The notes: generated by a model from the letters alone, not told the origin. A stretch of DNA of 64,000 nucleotides from Actinomadura syzygii (GCF_008085905.1 NZ_VSFF01000010.1:248001-312000), one strand, 5' to 3'; counted from the stretch's first letter, positions 8,295-17,297 are shown. Program-made: numbers and translations.

Positions 8295-10622
8295 TTAGTG
8301 GCGGCGGGGCTTGAACATGTTGATCAGGCCGCGGAGGGCTCGTTCGTCGAGGGAGCCGAACGGGTTGTCGTGGACCAGGTACGTCCAGGTCGCCGAAGGG
8401 CGTTTCAAGTCGGCGGCGGAGAGGTCTATGCCGTCTTCGGAGGCGGTTAGTTCCTCGAACGCGGTGACGGAGCGCTTGCGGGCGTCGCCGAGGAGGCGTT
8501 TGCCTGCTGGGACTGCCTCGCGGTTGAACTCGACCAGTGGGTCCAGGCCCCGGCCTAGAGAGCGCAGGTGGATGCCTTCGCGCAGGTCGGTGAGGAAGGC
8601 GAGGTGCTCGGCCCAGCAGCGGTCCAGGTGGTACAGGACGATCTGCCGTGCCGCCGACGCCACCGCCGCGGCCCCCGCGATCTTCACCAGCTCCGCGTGC
8701 TTGTCCGGCGCGTCGGCGGACAGGGTCCGGTCGGCGGCGTCGCCGGTCAGGACGGCGGCGCGCTCGGTGAGCACCTCGCGGCGCTGGAGCCCGATCAGCT
8801 GGTTGTAGCGCCAGGTGTTGCGGTGCAGTTCGAGGTCGACGCCCTCGGCCACGCGCTGGGCGTGCCCGACGATCCAGTGCGCGCCCTTGTCGGTGATGAG
8901 CCCGTCGTCGGCGCCCGCCCGGGTCTTCTCGTCGGGGGCGTAGCGGGTGACGAGGTCGTCCTGGAGGCTCGTGAAGAAGACCGAGCCACCGGGGTCGCCC
9001 TGCCGTCCGGCGCGGCCTCTGAGCTGGTCGTCCAGGCGGCTGCTGTGGTAGCGGCCGGTCCCGATGACGAGGAGGCCGCCCGCGTCGGCGACCCGGTCGT
9101 GATCGGTGCCCGGCGCCTCCGCCGGGGCCGTGCCGGGCGGCGCGGACGGGCTGCCGCCGAGCCGGATGTCGGTCCCCCGCCCGGCCATCTGCGTGGAGAC
9201 GGTGATCGCGCCGTGGGCCCCGGCCTCGGCGATGATCGCGGCCTCCTCGGCGTCGTTCTTGGCGTTGAGGACGACCCGGTCCAGCCCGGCGCGGGCGAGC
9301 CTGCGCGCGAGCCGCTCGGACTCGGCGACGTCCCCGGTGCCGACCAGGACCGGGCGCCCGGCGGCGTGCGCGGCGGAGATCGCCTCGACGATCGCGACCT
9401 CCTTGTCGGCGGAGGTCGCGTAGAGGCGGTCGGGCTCGTCGTCGCGGACGCACGGCCGGTTCGGCGGCACGACCGCGATCTCCAGCGAGTAGAACTCGGT
9501 GAGCTGGCCGGATACGGCCATCGCCGTCCCGGTCATGCCGCACCGGACGGGATAGCGCCCGACCAGTTCCTGGACGGTGATCGAGTCGAGGATCTCGCCG
9601 CTCGGCGACGCGGCGAGGGCCTCCTTCGCCTCGACGGCCGCCTGGAGGCCGTCCGGCCAGCGCTGCAGCAGCGCGACCCGGCCGCGCGACTCGCTGATCA
9701 GCTTGACCTCGCCGTTCCGGACGATGTAGTCGACGTCGCGGCTCAGCAGCACCTCGGCGTGCAGGGCGACGTTGACGGCGGTCAGGACGGCGAGGTTCTC
9801 CTGCGCGTAGAGGTCGAGGTCGAGGACGCGCTCCACCTCGCGCGCCCCCGCCGGGGTGAGCTGGACGTTCCGCGACTCGTCGTCGGCGGCGTAGTGCAGG
9901 CCGGGCCGCAGCCGCCGGACGAGGTCGGCGTACCGGGGGTCGGCGGCGTCGAGGTCGGCGGCGCCCGCGAGGACGAGCGGCACCATGGCCTCGTCCACCA
10001 GCACCGAGTCGGCCTCGTCGATCAGCGCGACGGACGGCTCGGGCAGCACGACGTCGCCGGCGTCGACGGCGAGCCGGTCGCGGAGGAGGTCGAAGCCGAT
10101 CTCGCTGACCGGGGCGTAGGCGACGTCCGCGCGGTAGGCGGCGCGCCGCTCGTCCGGCGTGGACGACTGCCCGACCCACCCGACGGTGACGCCGAGCATC
10201 GCGTACAGCGGTCCCATCCACTCGGCGTCACGCCGCGCCAGATAATCGTTGACGGACATCACGTGAACCTGGCGTCCGCGCAAGGCGTATCCGGCGGCGG
10301 CGAGGGCGCCGGAGAGCGTCTTGCCCTCGCCGGTCGCCATCTCGGCCACGTGTCCGGACAGCAGCGCGAGCGTCCCGACGAGCTGGACGTCGAACGGCCG
10401 CTCGCCGAGCGTCCGCCGGGCGGCCTCGCGGCCGAGCGCGCACAGCTCGGCGAGGTCCTCCTCGCGGCGGAGGGCGGACGCGGCGGCGGTCAGCTCTTCG
10501 TCGGACAGCGCCCGGGCGCTGTCCTCGCGCTCGGCGGCCGCGGCGACCAGGGCGCGGAAGGGCGCGAGGTCGACGCTTCCGGGCTTCTGCACGAGCCGCC
10601 GCAGCCGCTCACGCAGCGCCAT
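8295..10622 (-). CDS. secA2: Accessory Sec translocase ATPase SecA2
   Basis: A 775-residue SecA paralogue, shorter than housekeeping SecA (about 900+) because the C-terminal zinc/SecB-binding tail is absent; it ends ALRGLINMFKPRRH. Walker A is in MATGEGKTLSGALAAAGYALRG (about 94-101), VMSVNDYLARRDAEWMGPLY and the preprotein-binding region follow, and the second ATPase domain contains QMAGRGTDIRLGG and GRAGRQGDPG. In mycobacteria SecA2 drives export of a small set of proteins together with SecYEG. No secY2 or accessory Sec protein is nearby. ATG at 10622. The neighbours (lhr, ROK sugar module) do not explain its cargo. Confidence 0.93.
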   Translation of the reverse strand: MALRERLRRLVQKPGSVDLAPFRALVAAAAEREDSARALSDEELTAAASALRREEDLAELCALGREAARRTLGERPFDVQLVGTLALLSGHVAEMATGEGKTLSGALAAAGYALRGRQVHVMSVNDYLARRDAEWMGPLYAMLGVTVGWVGQSSTPDERRAAYRADVAYAPVSEIGFDLLRDRLAVDAGDVVLPEPSVALIDEADSVLVDEAMVPLVLAGAADLDAADPRYADLVRRLRPGLHYAADDESRNVQLTPAGAREVERVLDLDLYAQENLAVLTAVNVALHAEVLLSRDVDYIVRNGEVKLISESRGRVALLQRWPDGLQAAVEAKEALAASPSGEILDSITVQELVGRYPVRCGMTGTAMAVSGQLTEFYSLEIAVVPPNRPCVRDDEPDRLYATSADKEVAIVEAISAAHAAGRPVLVGTGDVAESERLARRLARAGLDRVVLNAKNDAEEAAIIAEAGAHGAITVSTQMAGRGTDIRLGGSPSAPPGTAPAEAPGTDHDRVADAGGLLVIGTGRYHSSRLDDQLRGRAGRQGDPGGSVFFTSLQDDLVTRYAPDEKTRAGADDGLITDKGAHWIVGHAQRVAEGVDLELHRNTWRYNQLIGLQRREVLTERAAVLTGDAADRTLSADAPDKHAELVKIAGAAAVASAARQIVLYHLDRCWAEHLAFLTDLREGIHLRSLGRGLDPLVEFNREAVPAGKRLLGDARKRSVTAFEELTASEDGIDLSAADLKRPSATWTYLVHDNPFGSLDERALRGLINMFKPRRH

Positions 10623-10854
10623 GGCACACCCTCGGTCGATCGGTCACGGTTCCCCCAACGGGCCGGTGCGTGACTGCGTTCCCACCATGATCCCAGGGCG
10701 CGACCCGCCTGTGGACCGAGGCCCTTCTCCCCACTTGGTCTGACACCGATTTCATTCCTCGGACGGATCCCTGACGAGTCTCTCGTTTGAGACCATGGGT
10801 TCATCACGGGGTTGCGGTGGCGGGGGGAACGCCGCCGCGGAACGGGGTTTCACC

Positions 10855-10986
10855 ATGACACCTACGGCACGCAAGGCCGCCGCGCTCCGGCGCAGGCGCC
10901 AGATCATCAGTCAGACCGTCATCGACAGGGCGCTGAACGACCCGCGGCGCCTCCCGGAGCCGGCCGAGGCGACGTCCGCCAAGTAG
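10855..10986 (+). CDS. Small basic hypothetical protein
   Basis: A possible 43-residue protein, MTPTARKAAALRRRRQIISQ..., Lys/Arg-rich in the first half and Pro/Glu-rich at the end. The ribosome binding site is weak (GGAACGGGG about 10 bases upstream), but the ORF is followed within about 30 bases by a good terminator hairpin, which favours a real short transcript. It lies divergent to secA2. I do not recognise the family; it could be a small nucleic-acid-binding peptide or a chance ORF. Confidence 0.45.
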   Translation: MTPTARKAAALRRRRQIISQTVIDRALNDPRRLPEPAEATSAK

Positions 10987-11016
10987 GCAGGCCCGGACAT
11001 CGGGGAAAATCCAGCG

Positions 11017-11046
11017 AGCGCCTCCGCCGTCGGCGGGGGCGCTTTC
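11017..11046 (+). terminator. Hairpin terminator after the small basic ORF
   Basis: AGCGCCTCCGCC (11017-11028), loop GTC, GGCGGGGGCGCT (11032-11043), followed by a short T run. One G-T wobble in a 12-bp stem. It would also lie downstream of the ROK gene on the other strand. Confidence 0.75.
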
Positions 11047-11096
11047 GCGTTCTCAGAGCTCAGAGCCCGTCCTGCAAAGGCCGGGGCCGCGCAGGG

Positions 11097-12323
11097 TCAG
11101 GACGCGCCCGCCGTCGAGAACACGTCGTCACGGGCCTGCACCAGCGCCGCGTACAGCGCTCCGCGCAGGACGGGGTTGCCCTCCACCCGGGTGACCGACA
11201 CGGTCGGGCTGGTCGGGCTGATCCGCCCGACGATCTCCTCGATGCGGAGGGCGAGAGGCCGTCCGCCCGCCCGCCCGAGGCTGCCGGACAGCACCACGAG
11301 CCCCGGGTCGAGGACGATGTTCACCGAGGTCACGCCGTACGAGATGCGCCGGGCGAGATCGTCCAGGAACGCGCCGCCCCGGGTCTCGTCGGCGGCCGCC
11401 GCGCGCACGCACTCCACGGCGGTCGGCTCGGTGACGCCATGCTCGTGGGCGAGGGAGCGGACCGCGTCCGCGCCGACGAGGGCGCCGTAGCCGCCCGCGA
11501 GGGTCGGGATCCCCCAGGACGTCGACTCGGTGACGCCCTCGTCCACGGGGGCGCGGCGGGCGGAGCCGATCGGCAGCGGGGCGCCCGGCACGGGCAGGTA
11601 CCCGATCTCGCCCGCGCCGCCCCACCGGCCGCGGTGCAGCCGTCCGCCGAGCATGACGGACAGACCCATGCCTCGGTCCAGCCACATCAGCGCGAAGTCG
11701 GGCGTGTCGTAGGCGACGCCGTAGGCCCGCTCGGCGATGGCGGCGAGGTTCACGTCGTTCTCGATGGTCACGGGACGGCGCAGGTCGGTCCGCAGCGCGG
11801 CGAGGACGCCCTCGTGCCAGGCGGGCAGGTCGAAGGAGAACTGCACGTCGCCGGAACGGGGGTCGACGACGCCGGGGGTGCCGATCACGAAGGCGCTCAA
11901 CCTGGACAGCGCGACGCGGGCGGAGCGGCACGCCTTCACGACGGCGCTGTGCACCATCTTCACCGGCTCGTCGGCGCCGTTCGGATCCACGGTGACCTGG
12001 GCGACCAGGCGCCCGGTGATGTCGGCGACGCCAGCGGTGACGCCGTCCGGCCCGACCTCCAGGCCCGCGACATAGGCACTGGACGGGACGACCGCGTACA
12101 GCGCGGCGTTCGGGCCGCGGCCCCCCGCCTGCGAACCGACGACCGAGACCAGCCCGCGGTCCTCCAGGCGCGACAACAGCTGGGAGGCGGTTACCTTGGA
12201 GAGCCCGGTGTGCTCACCGATCTGCGCGCGGGTCAGCGGACCCTGGCGCACGAGCAGGTCCAGGGCCGCGCGATCGTTGAGCTCGCGCAGCAGCCTCGGC
12301 GTTCCCGGGCGGTTGGCGACCAT
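11097..12323 (-). CDS. ROK-family transcriptional repressor of the adjacent sugar operon
   Basis: A 408-residue ROK (NagC/XylR-type) regulator. A winged helix-turn-helix occupies about residues 15-75 (LTRAQIGEHTGLSKVTASQLLSRLEDRGLV), followed by the actin-like sugar-binding fold (YVAGLEVGPDGVTAGVADITG near 84; IENDVNLAAIAERAYG near 200). The kinase-like GExGH motif is degraded to GEIGY and the usual ROK zinc Cys cluster is absent, so it should sense sugar rather than phosphorylate it. Divergent from the ABC/GH3 operon; a palindrome GAAAGTTTC in the shared 252-bp gap is the likely operator. ATG at 12323. Confidence 0.9.
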   Translation of the reverse strand: MVANRPGTPRLLRELNDRAALDLLVRQGPLTRAQIGEHTGLSKVTASQLLSRLEDRGLVSVVGSQAGGRGPNAALYAVVPSSAYVAGLEVGPDGVTAGVADITGRLVAQVTVDPNGADEPVKMVHSAVVKACRSARVALSRLSAFVIGTPGVVDPRSGDVQFSFDLPAWHEGVLAALRTDLRRPVTIENDVNLAAIAERAYGVAYDTPDFALMWLDRGMGLSVMLGGRLHRGRWGGAGEIGYLPVPGAPLPIGSARRAPVDEGVTESTSWGIPTLAGGYGALVGADAVRSLAHEHGVTEPTAVECVRAAAADETRGGAFLDDLARRISYGVTSVNIVLDPGLVVLSGSLGRAGGRPLALRIEEIVGRISPTSPTVSVTRVEGNPVLRGALYAALVQARDDVFSTAGAS

Positions 12324-12363
12324 GCTGGTACCCCTCGATGTCTCAATCCGCTAACGGCAGGTT

Positions 12364-12390
12364 TTGTTTAGGAAAGTTTCTTGTTAGTTT
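12364..12390. promoter_or_regulatory. Candidate ROK operator/promoter between the repressor and the ABC operon
   Basis: The AT-rich core AGGAAAGTTTCTT (12370-12382) is an imperfect palindrome centred on GAAAGTTTC, set in otherwise GC-rich sequence, with TTGTTT before and TTAGTTTAC after. AGGAAA/TTTCCT palindromes are characteristic of actinobacterial ROK operators. The 185 bases from here to the GTG at 12576 would be a long leader; I see nothing else definite in it. Confidence 0.6.
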
Positions 12391-12575
12391 ACGCCCAAGC
12401 GCCGACCGGTCCGGTACCCCGGGCCGGGGGCGCGCGCAGAGCGCGGACTGGCGAGCAGGGCGCCCGCGAGCGTTGCGAACGCGAGAGGGGCATGGCTGGG
12501 ACCCTAAAGGGTCGCCATCTCCCCTCGCACCGCAGGCCACAAGGCCGCGCGAGGCGATGCCGGAAAGGATCCCCA

Positions 12576-13847
12576 GTGAAGTACATCAAGGTTGCGGCTA
12601 CGGTGGCCGCGATCGCCCTGGCCGCCACGGCCTGCGGCGGCGACGACAAGGACGACAAGGGGAGCGCGGGGGCGAAGGACCCGGCTCAGCTCAAGGTCTG
12701 GATGATGGGCGAGGGAACGCCGGAGCAGACGAAGTTCCTGGACACCGTCGAGGCCGACTTCAAGACCAAGCACCCGAACACCGACGTGCAGATCAAGTAC
12801 GTCCCGTGGCCGCAGGTCGCGACCACCTTCCAGAAGGCGGCGGCCGGCGGCGAGGGCCCGGACGTCACCGAGCTGGGCAACACCGACGTCCAGTCGCACA
12901 TCGAGCAGGGCAACCTCGCCGAGATCAGCGACGAGTTCGGCGGCTGGGCCGACGGCAAGACGCTGAACAAGACCGCGCTGGAGAACGACCAGGCGAACAG
13001 CAAGACCTACGCGGTGCCGTGGTACGGCGGCGTCCGGGCCGTCTGGTACCGCACGGACTGGTTCCAGGAGCTGAACATCCAGCAGCCGAAGACCTGGGCC
13101 GAGCTCTCCGCCGCGGCGAAGAAGATCCAGGACTCCAAGAAGGTGCCGGGCATCGGCGTCCCGAGCGACCAGACCAACGCCCTCCTCAGCTTCATCTGGG
13201 GCAACAACGGCGAGGTCGCCACCAAGGACAACGACGCCTGGAAGGGCCAGCTCGACCAGCCCGCCGCCGTCGAGGCGGTCACCTTCTACGCCGGCCTCGT
13301 CAACAAGGACAAGGTCGCGCCGGAGAAGTACATCGGCAAGAACGAGCTGGAGGGCCCGCAGCGCGACTTCGCGCTCGGCAAGCTCGGCATGTACTTCGAC
13401 GGGAGCTGGTCTCTCAAGGAGATGAAGAAGATCTCCGCGAAGAACGAGGCCAAGTGGGGCGTCTTCCCCATTCCCAGCAAGGCCGGCGGGAACGCTCCCG
13501 TGATGGCGGGCGGCTCCGACCTCGCCGTCTGGAAGGACAGCAAGGCCAAGGGCGCGGCGTTCGACTACATCACCGTGCTGAACAACGCCAAGAACGCCAA
13601 GGCGTGGGCCGACTACAGCGGCTTCTCGTCCATGCGCTCCGACGTGTCGTTCAGCGACCCGAAGCTGCAGATCTTCACCCAGATCGCGACGAACACCAAG
13701 TTCCCGCCGATCAGCGCCGGGTGGGGCGAGTTCGAGCAGGCCAAGAAGGTGCTGCCGAACGCGGTCAAGGCGATCATGCAGGGCAAGCCCGCGGACGCGG
13801 AGATGAAGAAGGCGAACGAGCAGGCCAACACCCTGCTGAACCCGTGA
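12576..13847 (+). CDS. Sugar ABC transporter solute-binding lipoprotein
   Basis: A 423-residue family 1 (MalE-like) extracellular binding protein. The GTG at 12576 is chosen because it is preceded by GGAAAGGA and immediately gives a lipoprotein signal, VKYIKVAATVAAIALAATAC, with lipid-modified Cys20 followed by a charged GGDDKDDKG linker. The mature body starts LKVWMMGEGTPEQTKFLD, typical of oligosaccharide binders. It is first in an operon with two permeases and a GH3 hexosaminidase, so an aminosugar oligomer such as chitobiose is the best guess. The ATPase (an MsiK-like shared subunit) is not in the window. Confidence 0.92.
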   Translation: MKYIKVAATVAAIALAATACGGDDKDDKGSAGAKDPAQLKVWMMGEGTPEQTKFLDTVEADFKTKHPNTDVQIKYVPWPQVATTFQKAAAGGEGPDVTELGNTDVQSHIEQGNLAEISDEFGGWADGKTLNKTALENDQANSKTYAVPWYGGVRAVWYRTDWFQELNIQQPKTWAELSAAAKKIQDSKKVPGIGVPSDQTNALLSFIWGNNGEVATKDNDAWKGQLDQPAAVEAVTFYAGLVNKDKVAPEKYIGKNELEGPQRDFALGKLGMYFDGSWSLKEMKKISAKNEAKWGVFPIPSKAGGNAPVMAGGSDLAVWKDSKAKGAAFDYITVLNNAKNAKAWADYSGFSSMRSDVSFSDPKLQIFTQIATNTKFPPISAGWGEFEQAKKVLPNAVKAIMQGKPADAEMKKANEQANTLLNP

Positions 13848-13869
13848 TACCCGGCTGATCGGAACGTCC

Positions 13870-14841
13870 ATGCTCGACACCGCACCCGCGGTGGGCAAGG
13901 CGCCCGGCCGGAGATCTTCCGGCCGGGCGCGGTCCCGCCGCAGGCCCCGATTCGGGCCGTACCTGCTGATCGCGCCGACCGCGATCGTGATCGCCGTCCT
14001 GATGTTCTGGCCCATGATCCAGATAGGGACCATGTCGTTCCAGAAGGTCGGCAACCGCCAGTTGCGCGGGGAGCCGGCCGAGCAGGTCGGGACGGAGAAC
14101 TTCGACAAGATCCTCAACGACCCCTTCTTCTGGCAGACCCTCCGGCACACGGTGCTGTTCGCCGTCGTCGCCGTGGCCCTCACCATGGTCGTCGGCACGC
14201 TGGTGGGGCTACTGCTCAACAAGCTCGGCAAGAAGATGTCGTCCTTCGTCGCGGGCGGCGTCATGGTCGCCTGGGCGACCCCGCCGGTGACCGCGGCGAT
14301 CATCTTCAGCTGGCTGTTCGGCTCGACCGGCGGCGTCGTCAACTGGTTCCTCGACCTGCTGCCGAACTTCCTCGTCGGCGGCGGCTGGGACGACTACAAC
14401 TGGTTCGCGACCCCGCTGTCCACCTACACCGTTCTCACCGTGTGCGTCGTCTGGCAGGCGTGCCCGTTCGTCGCGGTGTCGGTGCTCGCGGGACTGAAGA
14501 GCGTCCCCGGCGAACTGTACGAAGCGGCCCGGGTGGACGGCTCGGGCCCGTGGCGGACGTTCTGGAGCCTCACCTACCCGATGCTCAAGCCGATCTTCCT
14601 CGTGCTGGTCGTGATGTCGATCATCTGGGACTTCAAGGTCTTCACGCAGCTCTTCATCATGTCCGGGCTGGCCAACCGCGACGCCTTCAACCTGTCGCTG
14701 TACGCCTACTCGGAGGCCTTCGGGTCGATGAATCCGAAGCTCGGCATGGGCTCGGCGATCGCGCTCGTGCTCACGATCATCCTGCTCATCGTCACCGCTC
14801 TCTACGTGCGGGTCATGGTCCGACAGGGGGAGATGAAGTGA
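13870..14841 (+). CDS. Sugar ABC transporter permease (MalF-like)
   Basis: A 323-residue inner-membrane permease with a basic N-terminus, a first helix YLLIAPTAIVIAVLMFWPM, and about six transmembrane segments. The EAA loop that docks the ATPase is YEAARVDGSGPWRTFWSLT, near residues 217-236. It starts 23 bases after the binding-protein stop, and its own stop overlaps the next start by 4 bases (GTGA), indicating translational coupling within the operon. Confidence 0.92.
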   Translation: MLDTAPAVGKAPGRRSSGRARSRRRPRFGPYLLIAPTAIVIAVLMFWPMIQIGTMSFQKVGNRQLRGEPAEQVGTENFDKILNDPFFWQTLRHTVLFAVVAVALTMVVGTLVGLLLNKLGKKMSSFVAGGVMVAWATPPVTAAIIFSWLFGSTGGVVNWFLDLLPNFLVGGGWDDYNWFATPLSTYTVLTVCVVWQACPFVAVSVLAGLKSVPGELYEAARVDGSGPWRTFWSLTYPMLKPIFLVLVVMSIIWDFKVFTQLFIMSGLANRDAFNLSLYAYSEAFGSMNPKLGMGSAIALVLTIILLIVTALYVRVMVRQGEMK

Positions 14842-15746
14842 CGTCCACGACGGCGCGGCGCCCCGGTCCGCGGCCCGCCGCGCACGCGGGCGGCCGCCGC
14901 CCCGGCGCCTCGAAGCGCTGGCGCAAGTTCCTGCTCAACGGGACGGGCCTGCTCGTCTTCATCTTCGCGGTCTTCCCGGTGTTCTGGATGGTCTCCACGG
15001 CCTTCAAGCCGAACACCGAGATCTTCAGCACGACGCCGAAGCCGTTCCCGTCCCACCCGACGCTCGCGCACTTCGACCTCGTCCTGAACGGCGGCATCGC
15101 CGAGGTCTCCTTCTGGGAGTACTTCCGCAACAGCGCGATCCTGGCCCTCGTCACGGTCGTCGTGTCGAGCCTGCTCGCGCTGATGGCCGCCGTCGCGGTG
15201 GCGCGGTTCCGCTTCCGGTTCCGCACCACGTTCCTGGTCATGCTGCTGGTGGTCCAGATGGTGCCGCTGGAAGCGCTGGTCATCCCGCTCTTCCTCGACC
15301 TCAAGCAACTGGACCTGCTGAACAGCCTGGCCGGTCTCTCGATCGTCTACATCGGTTTCGCCGTGCCGTTCGCGATCTGGATGCTGCGGGGATTCGTCGC
15401 CGCGGTGCCGCGCGAACTGGAGGAGGCCGCCGCCATCGACGGCGCCGGCCCGATCCGCACGTTCTTCCGCGTCATGCTCCCGCTCGTCGCGCCCGGACTG
15501 GTCGCGACCAGCATCTTCTCGTTCATCACCGCGTGGAACGAGTTCATCTTCGCGTTCACGTTCCTCGACGACCAGAACAAGTACACCCTCCCGATCATGC
15601 TGCAGTTCTTCTTCGGCCGCAGCGGAAACGCATGGGGGCCCATCATGGCGGCGTCGACGCTGCTGACCATTCCCGTGATCGCCTTCTTCCTGCTCGTCCA
15701 GCGCCGAATGGTGTCCGGACTCACCGCCGGGGCGGTGAAGGGGTGA
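14838..15746 (+). CDS. Sugar ABC transporter permease (MalG-like)
   Basis: A 302-residue permease partner. The GTG at 14838 overlaps the previous stop by 4 bases (GTGA) and is supported by the upstream GGGGGAGA. After a basic, Pro/Arg-rich tail the first helix is GTGLLVFIFAVFPVFWMVSTAFKP. The EAA motif is EEAAAIDGAGPIRTFFRVM, near 194-212. About six membrane helices. Its stop again overlaps the following GH3 start by 4 bases, so transport and hydrolysis are coupled at expression level. Confidence 0.92.
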   Translation: MTSTTARRPGPRPAAHAGGRRPGASKRWRKFLLNGTGLLVFIFAVFPVFWMVSTAFKPNTEIFSTTPKPFPSHPTLAHFDLVLNGGIAEVSFWEYFRNSAILALVTVVVSSLLALMAAVAVARFRFRFRTTFLVMLLVVQMVPLEALVIPLFLDLKQLDLLNSLAGLSIVYIGFAVPFAIWMLRGFVAAVPRELEEAAAIDGAGPIRTFFRVMLPLVAPGLVATSIFSFITAWNEFIFAFTFLDDQNKYTLPIMLQFFFGRSGNAWGPIMAASTLLTIPVIAFFLLVQRRMVSGLTAGAVKG

Positions 15747-17209
15747 CGACCGACGACATCGTGACCGCGGCCGAGATCGACCGGCTCGCCCGCGGCACGC
15801 TCCTGCCCTCCTTCCCCGGTCCGACCGCGCCCCGCTGGGTGCTCGACGAGCTTGAGGCCGGCCTCGGCGGCGTGACGCTGTTCGCGCTGACCGGGAACGT
15901 CCCGAGCCCGGAGTCCCTCGCCGCGCTCACCGCGCAGATGCGCAAGGCCGGCGACCCGTTCGTGACCATCGACGAGGAGGGCGGCGACGTCACCCGGCTC
16001 GGCGGCCACCGGGCGGGCAGCCCCTACCCGGGCAACGCGGCGCTCGGCGCCGTGGACGACCCGGAGCTGACCCGGCGGATCTACCGCTCGCTCGGCGCCG
16101 AGCTCGCCGAGGTCGGCGTCAACTTCAACTTCGCGCCGTCGGTGGACGTCAACACCGCCGACGACAACCCGGTGATCGGCACCCGCTCGTTCGGCGCCGA
16201 CCCCGAGCTGGTCGCGCGGCACGCCGCCGCGTCCGTCGCGGGGACGCAGGAGGCGGGCGTCGCCGCCTGCGCGAAGCACTTCCCCGGCCACGGCGCGACC
16301 GTGGACGACTCGCACCTGTCCATCCCGCTCGTCGACGCCGACCTGGAACTGCTGGACCGGCGCGAGCTGGTCCCGTTCCGGGCGGCGATCGAGGCCGGTA
16401 CCCGCGCGGTGATGACCGGGCACCTCAACCTGCCCGCCATCACCCGCGGAGTGCCGGCGACCCTCTCCCCCGAGGCGATCACCGGGCTGCTCCGCGAGCA
16501 CCTCGGCTACCAGGGCGTGATCGTCACCGACGCGCTGGACATGGAGGGCGCGAGCGGCGCGATCGGCATTCCCGAGGCGTCCGTGCGGGCCCTCATCGCG
16601 GGCGCCGACCTGCTCTGCCTCGGCCCGAACGAGCACGCCGAGACGGTCGCGGCGACGCTCGCCGCGATCGGCGAGGCCGTCCGCACCGGCCGGCTCGCGC
16701 CGGAGCGGCTGTGGGACGCCGGGGAGCGCACCCGGCGGCTGAAGGAGTGGCTCGCGGGCAGCACCTCCGCCGTCGTCGACCGCGCCGCCGGGCTGGAGGC
16801 CGCGCGCCGCGCCGTCCGGGTGTCGGGCTCGCTGCCCGGCTGGGACGCCGCGCCGCTCGTCGTCGAGACCGAGTCGAGCGGCAACATCGCGGTCGGCCCG
16901 ACCCCGTGGGGCCTCGGTCCGTGGGCGCCGGACGCTGTTCGAGCGGACGGCGCGGACGGAACGGTGGAGAAGGTCTTGGACCGTGCCAAAGACCGCGGTC
17001 TGATCATCGTGCTGCGGGACGCGCACCGCCACGCCGGCCAGCGCGCGCTCGCCAACGCGCTGCTGACGGCCCGTCCCGACACGGTGGTGGTGGAGATGGG
17101 CCTCCCGGTGTGGCGTCCCGGCTCGGCGGTGTACGTGGCCACCTACGGCGCCGCCGCCGCCAACGCCCAGGCCGCCGCCGAGCTGCTCGGCCTGACGGCC
17201 GCGGTCTGA
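15743..17209 (+). CDS. Glycoside hydrolase family 3 beta-N-acetylhexosaminidase (NagZ-type)
   Basis: A 488-residue GH3 enzyme with the NagZ-type signature KHFPGHG at about 178-184 and the His/Asp dyad loop DDSH just after it. The nucleophile Asp lies in VIVTDALDMEGA near 261. This subfamily removes terminal beta-linked GlcNAc from chito-oligomers or muropeptides. No signal peptide is visible, so the enzyme is expected in the cytoplasm, acting on imported dimers. The GTG at 15743 overlaps the permease stop (GTGA). Compare the DasABC-DasD chitobiose cassette of Streptomyces, which has a GntR regulator instead of ROK. The stop codon is tandemly duplicated. Confidence 0.9.
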   Translation: MTTDDIVTAAEIDRLARGTLLPSFPGPTAPRWVLDELEAGLGGVTLFALTGNVPSPESLAALTAQMRKAGDPFVTIDEEGGDVTRLGGHRAGSPYPGNAALGAVDDPELTRRIYRSLGAELAEVGVNFNFAPSVDVNTADDNPVIGTRSFGADPELVARHAAASVAGTQEAGVAACAKHFPGHGATVDDSHLSIPLVDADLELLDRRELVPFRAAIEAGTRAVMTGHLNLPAITRGVPATLSPEAITGLLREHLGYQGVIVTDALDMEGASGAIGIPEASVRALIAGADLLCLGPNEHAETVAATLAAIGEAVRTGRLAPERLWDAGERTRRLKEWLAGSTSAVVDRAAGLEAARRAVRVSGSLPGWDAAPLVVETESSGNIAVGPTPWGLGPWAPDAVRADGADGTVEKVLDRAKDRGLIIVLRDAHRHAGQRALANALLTARPDTVVVEMGLPVWRPGSAVYVATYGAAAANAQAAAELLGLTAAV

Positions 17210-17220
17210 CCGCGGCCTGA
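17199..17220 (+). repeat. 11-bp tandem duplication copying the GH3 stop codon
   Basis: CCGCGGTCTGA (17199-17209, ending in the stop) is followed directly by CCGCGGCCTGA (17210-17220). The same bases can also pair as GGCCGCGG/CCGCGGCC. Confidence 0.75.
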
Positions 17221-17225
17221 TGGCG

Positions 17226-17256
17226 AACCAACCGTGAACCGACCGTGAACCGACCG
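17226..17256. repeat. 11-bp tandem repeat downstream of the GH3 gene
   Basis: Three units AACCAACCGTG, AACCGACCGTG, AACCGACCG run head to tail. No coding role seen. Confidence 0.8.
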
Positions 17257-17264
17257 CGTCCGTC

Positions 17265-17297
17265 CCCCCGGCCGAGCCCGTGCGGCCCGGCCGGGGG
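17265..17297 (+). terminator. Terminator hairpin of the sugar operon
   Basis: CCCCCGGCCG at 17265-17274 pairs with CGGCCGGGGG at 17288-17297 around a 13-base loop. A 10-bp GC stem without a T run, typical of actinomycete terminators. Confidence 0.6.

Noticed and set aside
13870..14841. Assigning this cassette as dasABC
   Set aside because: The regulator is ROK rather than GntR and no substrate evidence exists; only the resemblance is noted.
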